From: Bacillus sp. CHD6a
GTDB lineage: Bacteria; Bacillota; Bacilli; Bacillales; Bacillaceae_I
Reading direction: 5' to 3'
Length of the DNA stretch: 64,000 nucleotides
NCBI RefSeq assembly: GCF_001293645.1
Contig: NZ_LBMD01000006.1
Span: forward strand, 186,001 to 250,000
Below the pieces are notes generated by a model. It was given only the letters and a program-made list of their open reading frames with translations. It did no database searches and had not been told where the DNA came from. Positions 8,300 through 17,507 of the stretch are shown here, piece by piece; within the stretch, counting starts at the first letter, position 1; each line of letters starts with the position of its first letter. Both the position numbers and the translations under genes were made by a program.

Positions 8300-10060
8300 A
8301 TGAGTAAAAAAGTTATCGTGGTCGGCGGTGGACTTGCGGGATTGATGGCAACCATCAAAGTCGCTGAAGCCGGTGTACCAGTTGATCTATTTTCATTAGT
8401 ACCTGTTAAACGTTCTCACTCAGTTTGTGCCCAAGGTGGAATTAATGGGGCAGTAAACACAAAAGGAGAAGGGGATTCTCCATGGGAACACTTTGACGAT
8501 TCTGTATATGGTGGGGACTTCTTAGCAAACCAGCCTCCTGTAAAAGCTATGTGTGAAGCGGCACCTGGAATCATCCATTTACTAGACCGTATGGGAGTTA
8601 TGTTTAACCGTACTCCTGAGGGATTACTAGACTTCCGCCGCTTTGGTGGTACACAGCATCACCGTACAGCATTCGCTGGTGCTACAACTGGACAGCAATT
8701 GTTATACGCATTAGACGAGCAAGTTCGTCGCCACGAAGTATCTGGTCTAGTAACGAAATATGAAGGCTGGGAGTTCTTAGGTTCTGTTATTGATGACGAT
8801 GGGGTATGCCGCGGAGTTGTCGCCCAAAACCTTACAAGCATGGAGATTGTATCATTCCCTGCAGATGCTGTTATTATGGCAACCGGTGGACCTGGTATCA
8901 TCTTCGGAAAATCAACAAACTCTGTTATCAACACAGGTTCTGCTGCATCCATCGTGTATCAGCAAGGTGCCTACTATGCAAATGGTGAGTTCATTCAAAT
9001 TCACCCAACAGCCATCCCAGGAGATGACAAGCTTCGTCTGATGAGTGAGTCCGCTCGTGGTGAAGGTGGACGTGTATGGACATATAAAGACGGTAAGCCT
9101 TGGTACTTCCTTGAGGAAAAATACCCGGCATATGGTAACCTTGTTCCACGTGACATCGCAACACGTGAAATCTTCGACGTGTGTGTTAACCAAAAGCTTG
9201 GTGTTAACGGTGAAAACATGGTGTACTTGGATCTTTCTCATAAAGATCCAAAAGAATTGGATATCAAACTTGGTGGAATCATCGAAATCTATGAAAAATT
9301 CATGGGAGACGATCCACGTAAAGTACCAATGAAAATTTTCCCTGCTGTTCACTATTCCATGGGCGGAATCTGGGTCGATTATGATCAAATGACCAACATC
9401 CCTGGACTTTTTGCTGCAGGCGAGTGTGATTACTCTCAGCATGGTGCAAACCGTCTTGGAGCAAACTCCTTACTATCTGCCATCTATGGTGGTATGGTAG
9501 CTGGTCCAAAAGCTGTAGAATATATGAATGGTTTGGAAAAATCCACAGATTCCCTTTCTTCCTCTCTTTTCGATCGCTATGTAAAAGAAGAAGAAGCAAA
9601 GTGGAACAAGATCATGACAATGAACGGTACAGAGAATGCTTATGTACTTCATAAAGAACTTGGAGAGTGGATGACAGACAACGTAACCGTTGTACGCTAC
9701 AACGACAAGCTGAAGCAAACGGACGAGAAAATCCAAGAGCTTCTTGAGCGTTATGATAATATCAACATCCACGATACAGCAAAATGGAGTAACCAAGGTG
9801 CTGCGTTCACACGTCAGCTGCAACATATGCTTCAGTTAGCTCGTGTTATCACAATCGGTGCGTACAACCGTAATGAAAGCCGTGGAGCACATTACAAACC
9901 GGACTTCCCAGAGCGTAATGACGAAGAATTCCTAAAAACGACAATGGCGAAGTTCACAGGTTCTAAAACTGCACCTGAATTCTTCTATGAAGATGTAGAT
10001 GTAAGCTTGATTCCGCCGCGTAAACGTGACTACTCTAAGAAAAAAGGGGGTAAAGAATGA
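8300..10060 (+). CDS. sdhA: Succinate dehydrogenase flavoprotein subunit
   Basis: Oxidises succinate to fumarate in the TCA cycle, with covalent FAD. 586 residues. The Rossmann FAD motif VVGGGLAGLMATI is at the N-terminus and the FAD-linking histidine is His40 in KRSHSVCAQGGING. The active-site region GGEGGRVWTYKDG-like (ESARGEGGRVW) and the HGANRLGANSLL motif near 380 are present. RBS AAGGAGTGAG. Ends in a four-base overlap with sdhB. Confidence 0.98.
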   Translation: MSKKVIVVGGGLAGLMATIKVAEAGVPVDLFSLVPVKRSHSVCAQGGINGAVNTKGEGDSPWEHFDDSVYGGDFLANQPPVKAMCEAAPGIIHLLDRMGVMFNRTPEGLLDFRRFGGTQHHRTAFAGATTGQQLLYALDEQVRRHEVSGLVTKYEGWEFLGSVIDDDGVCRGVVAQNLTSMEIVSFPADAVIMATGGPGIIFGKSTNSVINTGSAASIVYQQGAYYANGEFIQIHPTAIPGDDKLRLMSESARGEGGRVWTYKDGKPWYFLEEKYPAYGNLVPRDIATREIFDVCVNQKLGVNGENMVYLDLSHKDPKELDIKLGGIIEIYEKFMGDDPRKVPMKIFPAVHYSMGGIWVDYDQMTNIPGLFAAGECDYSQHGANRLGANSLLSAIYGGMVAGPKAVEYMNGLEKSTDSLSSSLFDRYVKEEEAKWNKIMTMNGTENAYVLHKELGEWMTDNVTVVRYNDKLKQTDEKIQELLERYDNINIHDTAKWSNQGAAFTRQLQHMLQLARVITIGAYNRNESRGAHYKPDFPERNDEEFLKTTMAKFTGSKTAPEFFYEDVDVSLIPPRKRDYSKKKGGKE

Positions 10061-10824
10061 TGGCTGAGCAAACTAAAACTGTAACGTTTAAAGTGAAGCG
10101 TCAAGAAGGTCCCGAGGGAACCCCTTATTATGAAACTTTTGAATTACCTTACCGTCCGAACATGAACGTAATCTCTGCACTTATGGAGGTACGTCGTAAT
10201 CCTGTCAATAAAGATGGAAAAGACACAACTCCTGTAAACTGGGATATGAACTGTTTGGAGGAAGTATGTGGTGCGTGTTCGATGGTCATTAACGGCAAGC
10301 CGCGTCAATCCTGTACGGCACTTGTTGACCAATTAGAGCAACCTATCGTTCTTGAGCCGATGAGCACATTCCCTGTTGTTCGTGACCTTCAAGTAGATAG
10401 AAGCCGCATGTTCGACTCCTTGAAAAAGGTAAAAGCATGGATTCCAATCGATGGCACATATGACCTTGGACCTGGTCCTCGTATGCCGGAGAAAAAGCGT
10501 CAATGGGCTTATGAGCTTTCCAAATGTATGACATGTGGTGTTTGCTTGGAAGCATGCCCGAATGTTAACAGCAAGTCCGAGTTCATCGGTCCTGCACCAC
10601 TTTCTCAAGTGCGTCTATTCAATGCGCATCCAACTGGGGAAATGAACAAGTCTGAACGCCTAGAAGCAATCATGGGAGACGGAGGCCTTGCGAACTGCGG
10701 TAACTCACAGAACTGTGTGCAGTCTTGCCCGAAAGGTATTCCTCTTACTACATCTATCGCTGCGCTTAACCGCGACACAACAGTTCAGATGTTCAGAAAC
10801 TTCTTTGGTTCCGACCAAGGCTAA
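10057..10824 (+). CDS. sdhB: Succinate dehydrogenase iron-sulfur subunit
   Basis: 255 residues with the three clusters visible: [2Fe-2S] in CLEEVCGACSMVINGKPRQS plus C, then CMTCGVCLEACPNV and CGNSQNCVQSCPKGI for the [4Fe-4S] and [3Fe-4S] centres. It carries electrons from SdhA to SdhC. Start ATG 10057 overlaps the sdhA stop (ATGA); ATG 10060 is also possible, with slightly better spacing from AAGGGGG. Followed by a terminator. Confidence 0.97.
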   Translation: MMAEQTKTVTFKVKRQEGPEGTPYYETFELPYRPNMNVISALMEVRRNPVNKDGKDTTPVNWDMNCLEEVCGACSMVINGKPRQSCTALVDQLEQPIVLEPMSTFPVVRDLQVDRSRMFDSLKKVKAWIPIDGTYDLGPGPRMPEKKRQWAYELSKCMTCGVCLEACPNVNSKSEFIGPAPLSQVRLFNAHPTGEMNKSERLEAIMGDGGLANCGNSQNCVQSCPKGIPLTTSIAALNRDTTVQMFRNFFGSDQG

Positions 10825-10834
10825 AAATCATCAG

Positions 10835-10865
10835 AACGCCTCTTACCAATAAGGGGCGTTTTTTT
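10835..10865 (+). terminator. Terminator of sdhCAB
   Basis: AACGCCTCTTA-CCAA-TAAGGGGCGTT with a T-run, 10 bases after the sdhB stop. Confidence 0.9.
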
Positions 10866-10901
10866 ACAAAAATATATGTTAGAAAATTCAGAATGGTATA
10901 G

Positions 10902-11033
10902 TTGACAGTTGATTTCCGTTCCAGGCGCTTCGCTTTTCTGCGGGCGGTCCGGGAGCCTCCTCGGCAAGCCTGCGGGGTTTCCCCTGTACCTTCTTCCCGC
11001 GGAAGTCTGCGCGCCTTCCACTACAATTAACTA
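10902..11033 (-). repeat. Dispersed intergenic repeat, reverse orientation, after sdhB
   Basis: Read on the minus strand it shows CGCGGAAGTCTGCGCGCC-type variants of the family core. On the plus strand TTGACAGTTGATTTCCG begins and CCACTACAATTAACTAG ends it, with GAGCCTCCTCGG and CGGGGTTTCCCC inside. A 66-codon minus-strand ORF through it is an artefact. Confidence 0.75.
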
Positions 11034-11067
11034 GGTGTTCCTTTCAATTTTTTTATCATTAAAGCAG

Positions 11068-11208
11068 TTCCCCCTGTTGACTGAAGTGCAAGGTGTGAGA
11101 CTCCTGCGGGGGATAACGGTAGGTTGAGACCCCACATGCGAAGCTGAGGAGGCTCAAGCACCGTCCCGCGGAAAGCGAACACCTGGAACGAAAGGAAACA
11201 GGGGGTTA
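11068..11208 (+). repeat. Dispersed intergenic repeat, second subfamily, before ysmA
   Basis: Ends are CCCCCTGTTGACTG and GAAACAGGGGG, different from the AGCTGTTGATT subfamily, while the core (GAGACTCCTGCGGGGGATAA, GAGACCCC, GAGGAGGCTCAAGCACCG, CGCGGAAAGCGAACACCTGG) is shared. It has an extra inner pair, AAGGTGTGAG / GCGAACACCT. Confidence 0.85.
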
Positions 11209-11248
11209 TACCGTACAATACATTTTTAATAATGGGGAGGAACCGTTT

Positions 11249-11713
11249 ATGAAAAAGCCAGCTTATATAGAAGATTTGCAACAATGGATGAATGAGTTCT
11301 CATTCAGTCATGGTGTGAAAGTAAGATTTTCCGAGACGGATATGTTTGGCCATTTGAACAACACAGTACCATTCGTTTATTTTGAGGAAGCTAGAATAGA
11401 GTTTTTCAAAAGCCTTGGCTTTATGCAAGACTGGACACAACAAGGAAGTAACACCATCCCAGTCGTAGCGGACCTGCAATGTGATTTCCTTCAGCAGGTT
11501 TATTTTGGAGAAGAACTGGAGGTTAGCGTGAAAGCACAGCAAGTAGGAACCTCTTCGGTTGATCTGCATTACCTAGGTAAAAAGGGGAACGGAGACCCAT
11601 GTTTTGTTGGAAGAGGACGTATGGTACAACTTAATAAGCACACTGGAAAAGGGGAAGCTTGGAGTGATGAACAACGAAATCTCTTTCTTTCCCGAGAAAC
11701 ATTGAAAAAATAA
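11249..11713 (+). CDS. ysmA: Acyl-CoA thioesterase, hot-dog fold (YsmA-like)
   Basis: A 154-residue single hot-dog domain of the 4-hydroxybenzoyl-CoA thioesterase/YbgC type. VRFSETDMFGHLNNTVPFVYFEEAR (residues about 26-50) carries the family pattern in which D and H/N near the start of the long helix form the active site. Substrate unknown; probably an acyl-CoA. RBS GGGGAGG. It lies between sdhB and gerE, the place of ysmA in B. subtilis, hence the symbol. Confidence 0.85.
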   Translation: MKKPAYIEDLQQWMNEFSFSHGVKVRFSETDMFGHLNNTVPFVYFEEARIEFFKSLGFMQDWTQQGSNTIPVVADLQCDFLQQVYFGEELEVSVKAQQVGTSSVDLHYLGKKGNGDPCFVGRGRMVQLNKHTGKGEAWSDEQRNLFLSRETLKK

Positions 11714-11738
11714 AAAGAAATCCGACTAAATACATGTA

Positions 11739-11766
11739 ACTCCCGCCCTCCTTCTAACATATTATA
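11739..11766 (+). promoter_or_regulatory. Candidate sigma-K promoter of gerE
   Basis: AC at 11739-11740, a 17-bp spacer and CATATTATA (11758-11766), which fits the sigma-K consensus AC-N16/17-CATAnnnTA. gerE is transcribed by sigma-K in B. subtilis; the assignment here is inference from that plus the match. Confidence 0.5.
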
Positions 11767-11830
11767 CCATGACTAAATATACACCCATCCGCTAGTTCAG
11801 CTCTGGCTAAGGCAAGGAGGGTTACAATTA

Positions 11831-12055
11831 TTGAAGGAGAAAGAGTTTCAACCAAAGCCATTGCTTACCAAAAGAGAAAGAGAAGTATTTGAGCTGTTAG
11901 TTCAGGATAAGACAACCAAAGAGATTGCTGGTGAGTTGTTTATCAGTGAAAAGACAGTTCGAAACCACATTTCAAATGCTATGCAAAAGCTGGGAGTGAA
12001 GGGGCGTTCCCAAGCAGTTGTCGAGCTTCTTCGCATGGGAGAATTAGAGCTTTAA
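11831..12055 (+). CDS. gerE: Late mother-cell transcription regulator GerE
   Basis: A 74-residue LuxR-type helix-turn-helix protein. [20 protein letters not shown] and [20 protein letters not shown] form the DNA-binding domain, nearly identical to what I recall of B. subtilis GerE. It acts in the mother cell during late sporulation, switching coat genes on or off. Start is TTG 11831 behind AAGGAGGG. A sigma-K-like promoter lies upstream. Confidence 0.97.
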   Translation: MKEKEFQPKPLLTKREREVFELLVQDKTTKEIAGELFISEKTVRNHISNAMQKLGVKGRSQAVVELLRMGELEL

Positions 12056-12277
12056 CTTAAACCGCCGACTATCTTCTAACCATACAGTTATGAGTGGTAG
12101 TCGGTTATTTACCTATTATTAAACCCAAGTATTTCTATGTGGGTAAATATGTTTATAAGCCTTTACATCTTGCATTTTATATGAAAACATAAGAAAATAT
12201 ACTTAACTGACAAAATGACTACATGACATCTATGTTCAGATAAATAAAAAGAAAAAAGGGAAGAAAGAGGGTCGAGA

Positions 12278-12733
12278 ATGACAAATCAGAATGAAGCAGT
12301 ATTGCAGGATCCGCAAATGGTTGCAGATATTGAGAAATCGTTGAGATACATAGCGACTTTAGTAAAACAAAAAGGTCGCGAAATATTAAGCAATTACACT
12401 ATTACCCCTCCACAGTTCGTTGCATTGCAATGGCTTTTAGAGGGTGGAGATATGACAATTGGTGAATTGTCTACAAAGATGTATTTAGCTTGCAGTACGA
12501 CCACTGATCTTGTGGATCGTATGGAAAAGAATGAACTTGTTCAACGTGTGAAAGATCCTAATGACCGCCGTGTGGTACGAATTCATCTGTTAGAAGAAGG
12601 AGAGCGCATTATCGCGGAAGTAGTAAAAAAACGTCAGGACTATTTGCAAAACATACTAAAGAACTATTCCAAAGATGAAATTTTCATGTTAGAAAAGTGT
12701 TTAGCACGATTACATCTAGAAATGAAAGAATGA
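12278..12733 (+). CDS. ysmB: MarR family transcriptional regulator (YsmB-like)
   Basis: 151 residues with a winged helix typical of MarR: helix-turn-helix around GDMTIGELSTKMYLACSTTT and the wing at RVKDPNDRRVVRIHL. Its target is not known. The ATG follows AAGAAAGAGGG. It is nine bases upstream of racE, the same pair as in B. subtilis, so the two are probably co-transcribed. Confidence 0.88.
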   Translation: MTNQNEAVLQDPQMVADIEKSLRYIATLVKQKGREILSNYTITPPQFVALQWLLEGGDMTIGELSTKMYLACSTTTDLVDRMEKNELVQRVKDPNDRRVVRIHLLEEGERIIAEVVKKRQDYLQNILKNYSKDEIFMLEKCLARLHLEMKE

Positions 12734-12742
12734 GGGATTTAG

Positions 12743-13552
12743 TTGCAAAGACCAATTGGAGTTATTGATTCTGGTGTTGGAGGGCTGACCGTTGCGAAGG
12801 AAATTATGCGTCAGTTGCCCAAAGAGCGCATAATTTACTTAGGAGATACAGCGCGTTGCCCATATGGACCAAGACCTGTTGATGAAGTTCGTCTTTATAC
12901 ATGGGAGATGACAAGGTATTTGTTGACACATGATATAAAAATGCTTGTTATCGCTTGTAATACAGCTACTGCAGTCGTGTTGGATGAGATACGGGAACAA
13001 TTAAATATTCCGGTCATTGGAGTGGTGGACCCTGGAGCCAGAACAGCGTTAAAGGTGACATCTAACTATCAGGTGGGTGTGATAGGAACTGTGGGGACGA
13101 TTAATAGCGGTGCCTATGCCAATGCCTTGAAATCCATTAACAATGAAGTGAAGGTAGAAAGCTTGGCGTGTCCAAACTTTGTACCGTTAGTTGAGAGTGG
13201 TGAATTTGAAGGGGAACGTGCAAAGGAAATTGTAGAAGATACCCTTCACCTTTTTAAAGGATCGAAAATAGATACGCTGATTCTTGGCTGCACGCACTAT
13301 CCGCTATTGACTCCTACCATACAGGCGGTAATGGGGGAAGGCATTCAATTGATTAGTTCTGGTGATGAAACAGCACGAGAAGTGAGTACCATCCTCAATT
13401 TTAAAAAGCTGTTGAATAAAAAACAGCGTACAGAGAACCATCAGTTTTACACAACCGGATCGAAAGAACTTTTTGAAAAGATAGCAAGTAAGCTTTTCGA
13501 ACAGCCCATTGAGAATGTAAAGACGATCGTGTTGGACCCGATAGGAATATAA
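12743..13552 (+). CDS. racE: Glutamate racemase
   Basis: Makes D-glutamate for peptidoglycan (and for any D-Glu polymer). 269 residues. Catalytic cysteines lie in IACNTATAV (near residue 73) and LGCTHYPLL (near 185); the N-terminal DSGVGGLTV and [10 protein letters not shown] motifs are standard. Start is TTG 12743, after TGAGGGATT. Follows ysmB; ends before a clear terminator. Confidence 0.97.
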   Translation: MQRPIGVIDSGVGGLTVAKEIMRQLPKERIIYLGDTARCPYGPRPVDEVRLYTWEMTRYLLTHDIKMLVIACNTATAVVLDEIREQLNIPVIGVVDPGARTALKVTSNYQVGVIGTVGTINSGAYANALKSINNEVKVESLACPNFVPLVESGEFEGERAKEIVEDTLHLFKGSKIDTLILGCTHYPLLTPTIQAVMGEGIQLISSGDETAREVSTILNFKKLLNKKQRTENHQFYTTGSKELFEKIASKLFEQPIENVKTIVLDPIGI

Positions 13553-13561
13553 TGAATGTTG

Positions 13562-13596
13562 AAAACAGGACGGAAGCTTTTCGTCCTGTTTTTTGC
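13562..13596 (+). terminator. Terminator of ysmB-racE
   Basis: AAAACAGGACG-GAAGCTTTT-CGTCCTGTTTTTT, ten bases after the racE stop. Confidence 0.9.
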
Positions 13597-13694
13597 TTTT
13601 ATTTTTAGTAGGACAAAAGTTTTTCTAAAGCTCGGTCTATTTTGTTGAATAGCTCGTATACATAATAGTACAAACCGTCTTAGGAGGGAAACCT

Positions 13695-14780
13695 ATGTCT
13701 CATAAAAAAGTGAAATTGACTGCTGCTGCCGTGCTTGCTTCTTCTGTATTGTTATCTGGATGCGGATTATTTGGAGGTGACGAGCAGGCAGGAAAAGAAG
13801 AGGATATTCCGCAAGATGTTTCATATGTAGATGATGCTGCAAGTGAAACTGGTGCAGAGAATGAAACAACTGGTGAAGAAACGGAAGGGGAAGAGGCAGC
13901 TGTTTCGGAAAATGTGCAAAGAGAACTATACTTAATTGATAGTAATGGATACGTTGTTTCGCAGACATTGGAGCTCCCAAAAACCAATGAAGTGGCGAAG
14001 CAGGCATTAGAATACTTAGTTGCCGGAGGTCCGGTGGATGAATTGCTTCCAAATGGCTTTAGAGCAGTATTACCTGCTGGAACAGAAGTCGACGTAAATC
14101 TTAAAGAAGACGGAACCATCGTTGCCGACTTCTCAAAGGAATTCACTAATTATGATGGAGCAGACGAAGAAAGAATTTTACAGGCTATCACTTGGACGTT
14201 GACACAGTTTGAAAATGTGGAAAAAGTCCAAATCATGGTGAATGGACATGAGCAAACAGTGATGCCAGTGAATCAAACGCCGATTGGTGATGGCGTGAGC
14301 AGAGCCAATGGTATCAATTTTAATACTGCTGAAGCAGTAGATCTGATGAATTCACGTGCTGTAACATTGTACTTTATGGCGGAAAGCAGTAACGGAGAGC
14401 CCTATTATGTACCTGTCACTTCACGTTTAAGCTTGGATAATAAAGACAAGTTTTCTGCGATTGTAGACGCGCTGATCAATGGCCCTTCTCATACTTCAGG
14501 TTTAACCAATGACTTGTCGAATGAAGTGGCTCTTCTGGATGAGCCAGTCTTGGTTGATGGGAATCTGGTGTTGAACTTCAATGAGGCTATCCTTGGCCTT
14601 GAAGGAAGAATTGTATCCAAATCCATTGTTGATTCGCTGGTACTAACATTAACAGAACAAACTGGTGTTGAAAGCATCGCGATTACGGTGGATGGGGAAG
14701 GCGATTTGATGGCGACTGATGGTACAAATATCTCAGAGCCTGTCGCACGCCCTGAAAAAGTGAACACAGGCAGGTTTTAA
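13695..14780 (+). CDS. gerM: Spore lipoprotein GerM
   Basis: 361 residues. A lipoprotein signal peptide (KKVKLTAAAVLASSVLLSGC) places the lipid cysteine near residue 23; an acidic, Glu/Thr-rich linker follows, then two GerMN (germane) domains, about residues 75-185 and 215-340. GerM is needed for sporulation and germination in B. subtilis and acts outside the membrane in the septum/engulfment zone. RBS TAGGAGGG. Precedes rph as expected. Confidence 0.93.
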   Translation: MSHKKVKLTAAAVLASSVLLSGCGLFGGDEQAGKEEDIPQDVSYVDDAASETGAENETTGEETEGEEAAVSENVQRELYLIDSNGYVVSQTLELPKTNEVAKQALEYLVAGGPVDELLPNGFRAVLPAGTEVDVNLKEDGTIVADFSKEFTNYDGADEERILQAITWTLTQFENVEKVQIMVNGHEQTVMPVNQTPIGDGVSRANGINFNTAEAVDLMNSRAVTLYFMAESSNGEPYYVPVTSRLSLDNKDKFSAIVDALINGPSHTSGLTNDLSNEVALLDEPVLVDGNLVLNFNEAILGLEGRIVSKSIVDSLVLTLTEQTGVESIAITVDGEGDLMATDGTNISEPVARPEKVNTGRF

Positions 14781-14814
14781 CGTGTGAAATTTGCTATACT
14801 AAGGAAGAATGATT

Positions 14815-14848
14815 AGAAGAGGTGCTTTGTTGCCTCTTCTTTATTTTA
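14815..14848 (+). terminator. Hairpin between gerM and rph
   Basis: AGAAGAGG-TGCTTTGT-TGCCTCTTCT followed by TTATTTTATT; it probably ends gerM transcription before rph, with a weak T-run. Confidence 0.6.
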
Positions 14849-14874
14849 TTGGGATACAAAAGGAGCTTGTAAGA

Positions 14875-15636
14875 ATGTCTAGATCAGAAGGTAGAGAGCA
14901 AAATCAAATAAGAGCAGTTGAAATAATGACGAACTACATCACTCATCCTGAAGGATCGGTATTAATTTGTGTTGGTAACACGAAAGTTATTTGTTCGGCT
15001 ACGATAGAAGACAGAGTACCCCCTTTTATGCGCGGCGGGGGAAAAGGCTGGATAACAGCGGAGTATTCCATGCTACCGCGTGCAACTGAAAAAAGAACGA
15101 TGCGTGAATCCACTAAGGGCAAGGTAACCGGTAGGACAATGGAAATTCAGCGGCTGATTAGCAGGGCTCTACGTTCTGTTGTAGAGCTGGACAAAATAGG
15201 CGAAAAAACGATCTGGATAGATTGTGATGTTATTCAGGCGGACGGAGGCACAAGAACCGCGTCTATCACAGGGGCTTTTGTGGCAATGGTACTTGCTTTT
15301 CAAAAGCTAGTCGAAGCAAAGAAGATAGCAAGTCTCCCTATTACAGATTTTTTAGCTGCAACTTCCGTTGGCGTTATGGAAAATGGACAAGCTTTATTAG
15401 ATTTAAACTACATAGAAGATTCCACTGCCCAGGTGGACATGAACGTCATTATGACCGGCTCATTGGATCTGGTTGAACTGCAAGGAACGGGAGAAGAAGC
15501 AACTTTTACAAGAAAACAGCTAAATGAACTGTTGGACTTGGCTGAAGAAGGTGTATTACATCTTGTAGAAGAGCAAAAGAAAGCGTTGGGAAATTTGGCA
15601 CATAGTATCATTGGTAATGGAAAAGGAGAAAATTAA
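14875..15636 (+). CDS. rph: Ribonuclease PH
   Basis: A phosphorolytic 3'-5' exonuclease that trims tRNA 3' ends. I use ATG 14875 ([17 protein letters not shown]), ten bases after AAGGAG, giving 253 residues; the 22 extra upstream codons cross the gerM hairpin. [19 protein letters not shown]-like sequence ([20 protein letters not shown]) and [15 protein letters not shown]-like sequence ([20 protein letters not shown]) are the phosphate and active-site motifs. Followed by ysnA and ysnB as an operon. Confidence 0.96.
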   Translation: MSRSEGREQNQIRAVEIMTNYITHPEGSVLICVGNTKVICSATIEDRVPPFMRGGGKGWITAEYSMLPRATEKRTMRESTKGKVTGRTMEIQRLISRALRSVVELDKIGEKTIWIDCDVIQADGGTRTASITGAFVAMVLAFQKLVEAKKIASLPITDFLAATSVGVMENGQALLDLNYIEDSTAQVDMNVIMTGSLDLVELQGTGEEATFTRKQLNELLDLAEEGVLHLVEEQKKALGNLAHSIIGNGKGEN

Positions 15637-15637
15637 G

Positions 15638-16240
15638 ATGACTGACATAATTATCGCAACCAATAACCCCGGGAAGGTAAAAGATTTTGAAGTGATTTTA
15701 GAACCAAAAGGATTCAAGGTGAAATCACTTGCCGATTTTCCAGAAATACCTGATGTGGAAGAAACAGGTACAACTTTTGAAGAAAATGCTTTATTAAAGG
15801 CGGAGGCAGTGTCAGCACACCTTGGGAAGATCGTCCTTGCAGATGATTCCGGCCTGGAGGTAGATGCATTAAATGGTGAACCCGGTGTGTACTCAGCACG
15901 TTATGCGGGTATGGAAAAAGATGATAAGAAAAATATTCAAAAGGTACTCCATGGGATGGAAGGGGTTCCGAATGAAAAACGTACTGCCAGATTTGTTTGC
16001 GTCCTTGCAGTTGTAGATCCTTCTGGTGAAAAATTTACAGTCCGTGGAACGTGTGAAGGGAACATTGCTACGGAACCGATTGGAGAAAATGGATTCGGCT
16101 ATGATCCTATTTTTTATGTGAATGAGAAACAAAAGACGATGGCCCAACTCTCTAAGGAAGAAAAAAGTGAAATTAGTCACAGGGGAAATGCAATGAAAGA
16201 GTTAACCAATCAGTGGGAGTTGTTTTCCCGCAAAAATTAG
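15638..16240 (+). CDS. ysnA: XTP/dITP pyrophosphatase (HAM1/RdgB family)
   Basis: Cleans the nucleotide pool by hydrolysing (d)ITP and XTP. 200 residues from ATG 15638, ten bases after AAGGAG; an earlier in-frame ATG at 15617 and GTG/ATG at 15611 would overlap rph. IIATNNPGKVKDFE at the N-terminus, LADDSGLEVDALNGEPGVYS and NGFGYDPIFYV are the family's substrate and metal-binding motifs. Operon with rph and ysnB. Confidence 0.95.
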   Translation: MTDIIIATNNPGKVKDFEVILEPKGFKVKSLADFPEIPDVEETGTTFEENALLKAEAVSAHLGKIVLADDSGLEVDALNGEPGVYSARYAGMEKDDKKNIQKVLHGMEGVPNEKRTARFVCVLAVVDPSGEKFTVRGTCEGNIATEPIGENGFGYDPIFYVNEKQKTMAQLSKEEKSEISHRGNAMKELTNQWELFSRKN

Positions 16241-16250
16241 GAGTGGAAGC

Positions 16251-16754
16251 ATGAAAGTTCTAATTGTTAGTGACAATCATGGACAAGCAGAGGTGCTAAG
16301 GCAAATAAAAGCCCGTCATCACGGGGAAGTGGATTTTTTCATCCACTGTGGGGATTCTGAACTTCCTTCTACAAGCGATGAAATGAAAGGCTTTTATGGG
16401 GTAAGGGGAAACTGCGATTTTGACGATGATTATCCTCAACAATTAACAAAGGTAATCGGCAACCAACGACTTTTTGCTACACACGGCCATTTGTATCAGG
16501 TGAAGTCTTCTTTATTACCATTAAAATATGCTGCTGAAGAAGAAAGGGCGAATATTGTATGTTTCGGTCACTCTCACATTGCAGGGGCAGAATATTTTGA
16601 TGGAATTCTCTTTATTAATCCAGGCAGCATCGAACTTCCGCGTATGACACGGAATAAAACCTATGCTATACTAGATGCAAAAGAATCATGTTATTTTGTA
16701 CACTACTATAATGAAAAGGGAGAAAAACTTTCTTCCCATACATTCGAAAAGTGA
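16251..16754 (+). CDS. ysnB: Metallophosphoesterase, YfcE/MJ0936 family
   Basis: 167 residues. The two-metal phosphodiesterase motifs are all here: VSDNHG (near 6), IHCGDSE (near 33), GNCD (near 53), ATHGH (near 80) and FGHSH (near 105). In vivo substrate unknown. Ten bases after ysnA, in the rph-ysnA-ysnB order seen in B. subtilis. Confidence 0.93.
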   Translation: MKVLIVSDNHGQAEVLRQIKARHHGEVDFFIHCGDSELPSTSDEMKGFYGVRGNCDFDDDYPQQLTKVIGNQRLFATHGHLYQVKSSLLPLKYAAEEERANIVCFGHSHIAGAEYFDGILFINPGSIELPRMTRNKTYAILDAKESCYFVHYYNEKGEKLSSHTFEK

Positions 16755-16834
16755 TAAGAGAGAGGGGATTCCTCTCTCTCTATTAAAGAAGAACAGACGC
16801 ATAAAATTATTTAAGAAAAGTTTTTTAAAAACTG

Positions 16835-16863
16835 TTGACTTTAATGTATGTATCTCATATAAT
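16835..16863 (+). promoter_or_regulatory. Strong sigma-A promoter for the tRNA region
   Basis: TTGACT (16835-16840), a 17-bp spacer and TATAAT (16858-16863). It is about 60 bases before the broken tRNA copy and about 210 before the intact tRNA-Arg, so both copies should be transcribed. Confidence 0.8.
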
Positions 16864-16916
16864 AAATCTTGTCGCTGCTGATAATTAGTGAATATTTCTT
16901 ATCGGTAAGTACATAA

Positions 16917-17037
16917 TTTAATTTTGTCCCAGTAGCTCAGCAGGATAGAGCACGATCGAATACGCTGCCTGAAAAAACTTCAGCGTACCGATTTTGAACA
17001 CTTCCTGAGTTATCATCCCAGCAAAATTGGGACGACG
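16917..17037 (+). pseudogene. Partial 5' duplicate of tRNA-Arg
   Basis: From TTTAATTTTGTCCCAG through AGCAGGATAGAGCA the sequence is identical to the intact tRNA-Arg and its upstream flank (17066-17101), about 36 bases. It diverges exactly at the anticodon stem. A TTGGGACG near 17028 could pair with the acceptor 5' strand, but the distance (about 108 bases) and lack of anticodon and T arms rule out a normal tRNA. Confidence 0.65.
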
Positions 17038-17074
17038 GTATGAAAAAAACTATTGTTATCCTATTTTTAATTTT

Positions 17075-17151
17075 GTCCCAGTAGCTCAGCAGGATAGAGC
17101 AACGGCCTTCTAAGCCGTGTGTCGGGGGTTCGAATCCCTCCTGGGACGCCA
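17075..17151 (+). tRNA. tRNA-Arg (anticodon TCT)
   Basis: Acceptor GTCCCAG / CTGGGAC, D-stem GCTC/GAGC with AGCAGGATA loop, anticodon stem ACGGC/GCCGT with loop CTTCTAA, T-loop TTCGAAT, and encoded CCA at the 3' end. The anticodon TCT reads AGA/AGG arginine codons. It is the only complete tRNA I find in the window. Confidence 0.95.
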
Positions 17152-17507
17152 CTTATTTAAAAACACTATGTACATTTTTATGAACACTTTCTATGAAGAG
17201 TGTTGATGAAAATGAGGCATGGTGTTTTTGCTTTTTACCCAAAGTCGAATAGAGCACTTTCATTTAACAATTTGGTAGTTTTGGTAGCTGTACAGTAGGA
17301 TAACGTGCTTCTATTAGACAAAAGAGCAGTGTATTATACCCGTACGGTTGAATAGAGAACTCCTATTAGACAAAGAAGTATCCCCGATCCCCAAACTGCC
17401 AATAGACTGCAATACGTATTATCCCACTCTTTCACTTGTGCTCCCCTCCAAACATTGATAAACTTGTTTCAAATATTTTTACAATAAAAACAGGACGGCT
17501 ATTACAT
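17152..17507. other. Intergenic region after tRNA-Arg, with loosely repeated short motifs
   Basis: TATTAGACAAA occurs twice (about 17312 and 17364), and related words (GAATAGAG at 17247 and 17350, CAATAGAC at 17400) are scattered between 17240 and 17415. Some are about 21 bases apart but the phase is not kept. An imperfect hairpin, AACACTTTC-TATGAA-GAGTGTT, lies just after the tRNA and may terminate it weakly. Confidence 0.4.

Noticed and set aside
10821-11021. 66-codon minus-strand ORF after sdhB
   Set aside because: It overlaps the terminator and a dispersed repeat; the GC-rich repeat core creates open frames by chance.
14809-14874. Longer N-terminus for RNase PH
   Set aside because: The extra 22 codons cross a terminator-like hairpin, and a good ribosome site precedes ATG 14875.
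16937-17152. 71-codon minus-strand ORF over tRNA-Arg
   Set aside because: It is antisense to the tRNA; such tRNA-shadow ORFs with the words GFEPPTHGLEGRC are a known artefact.
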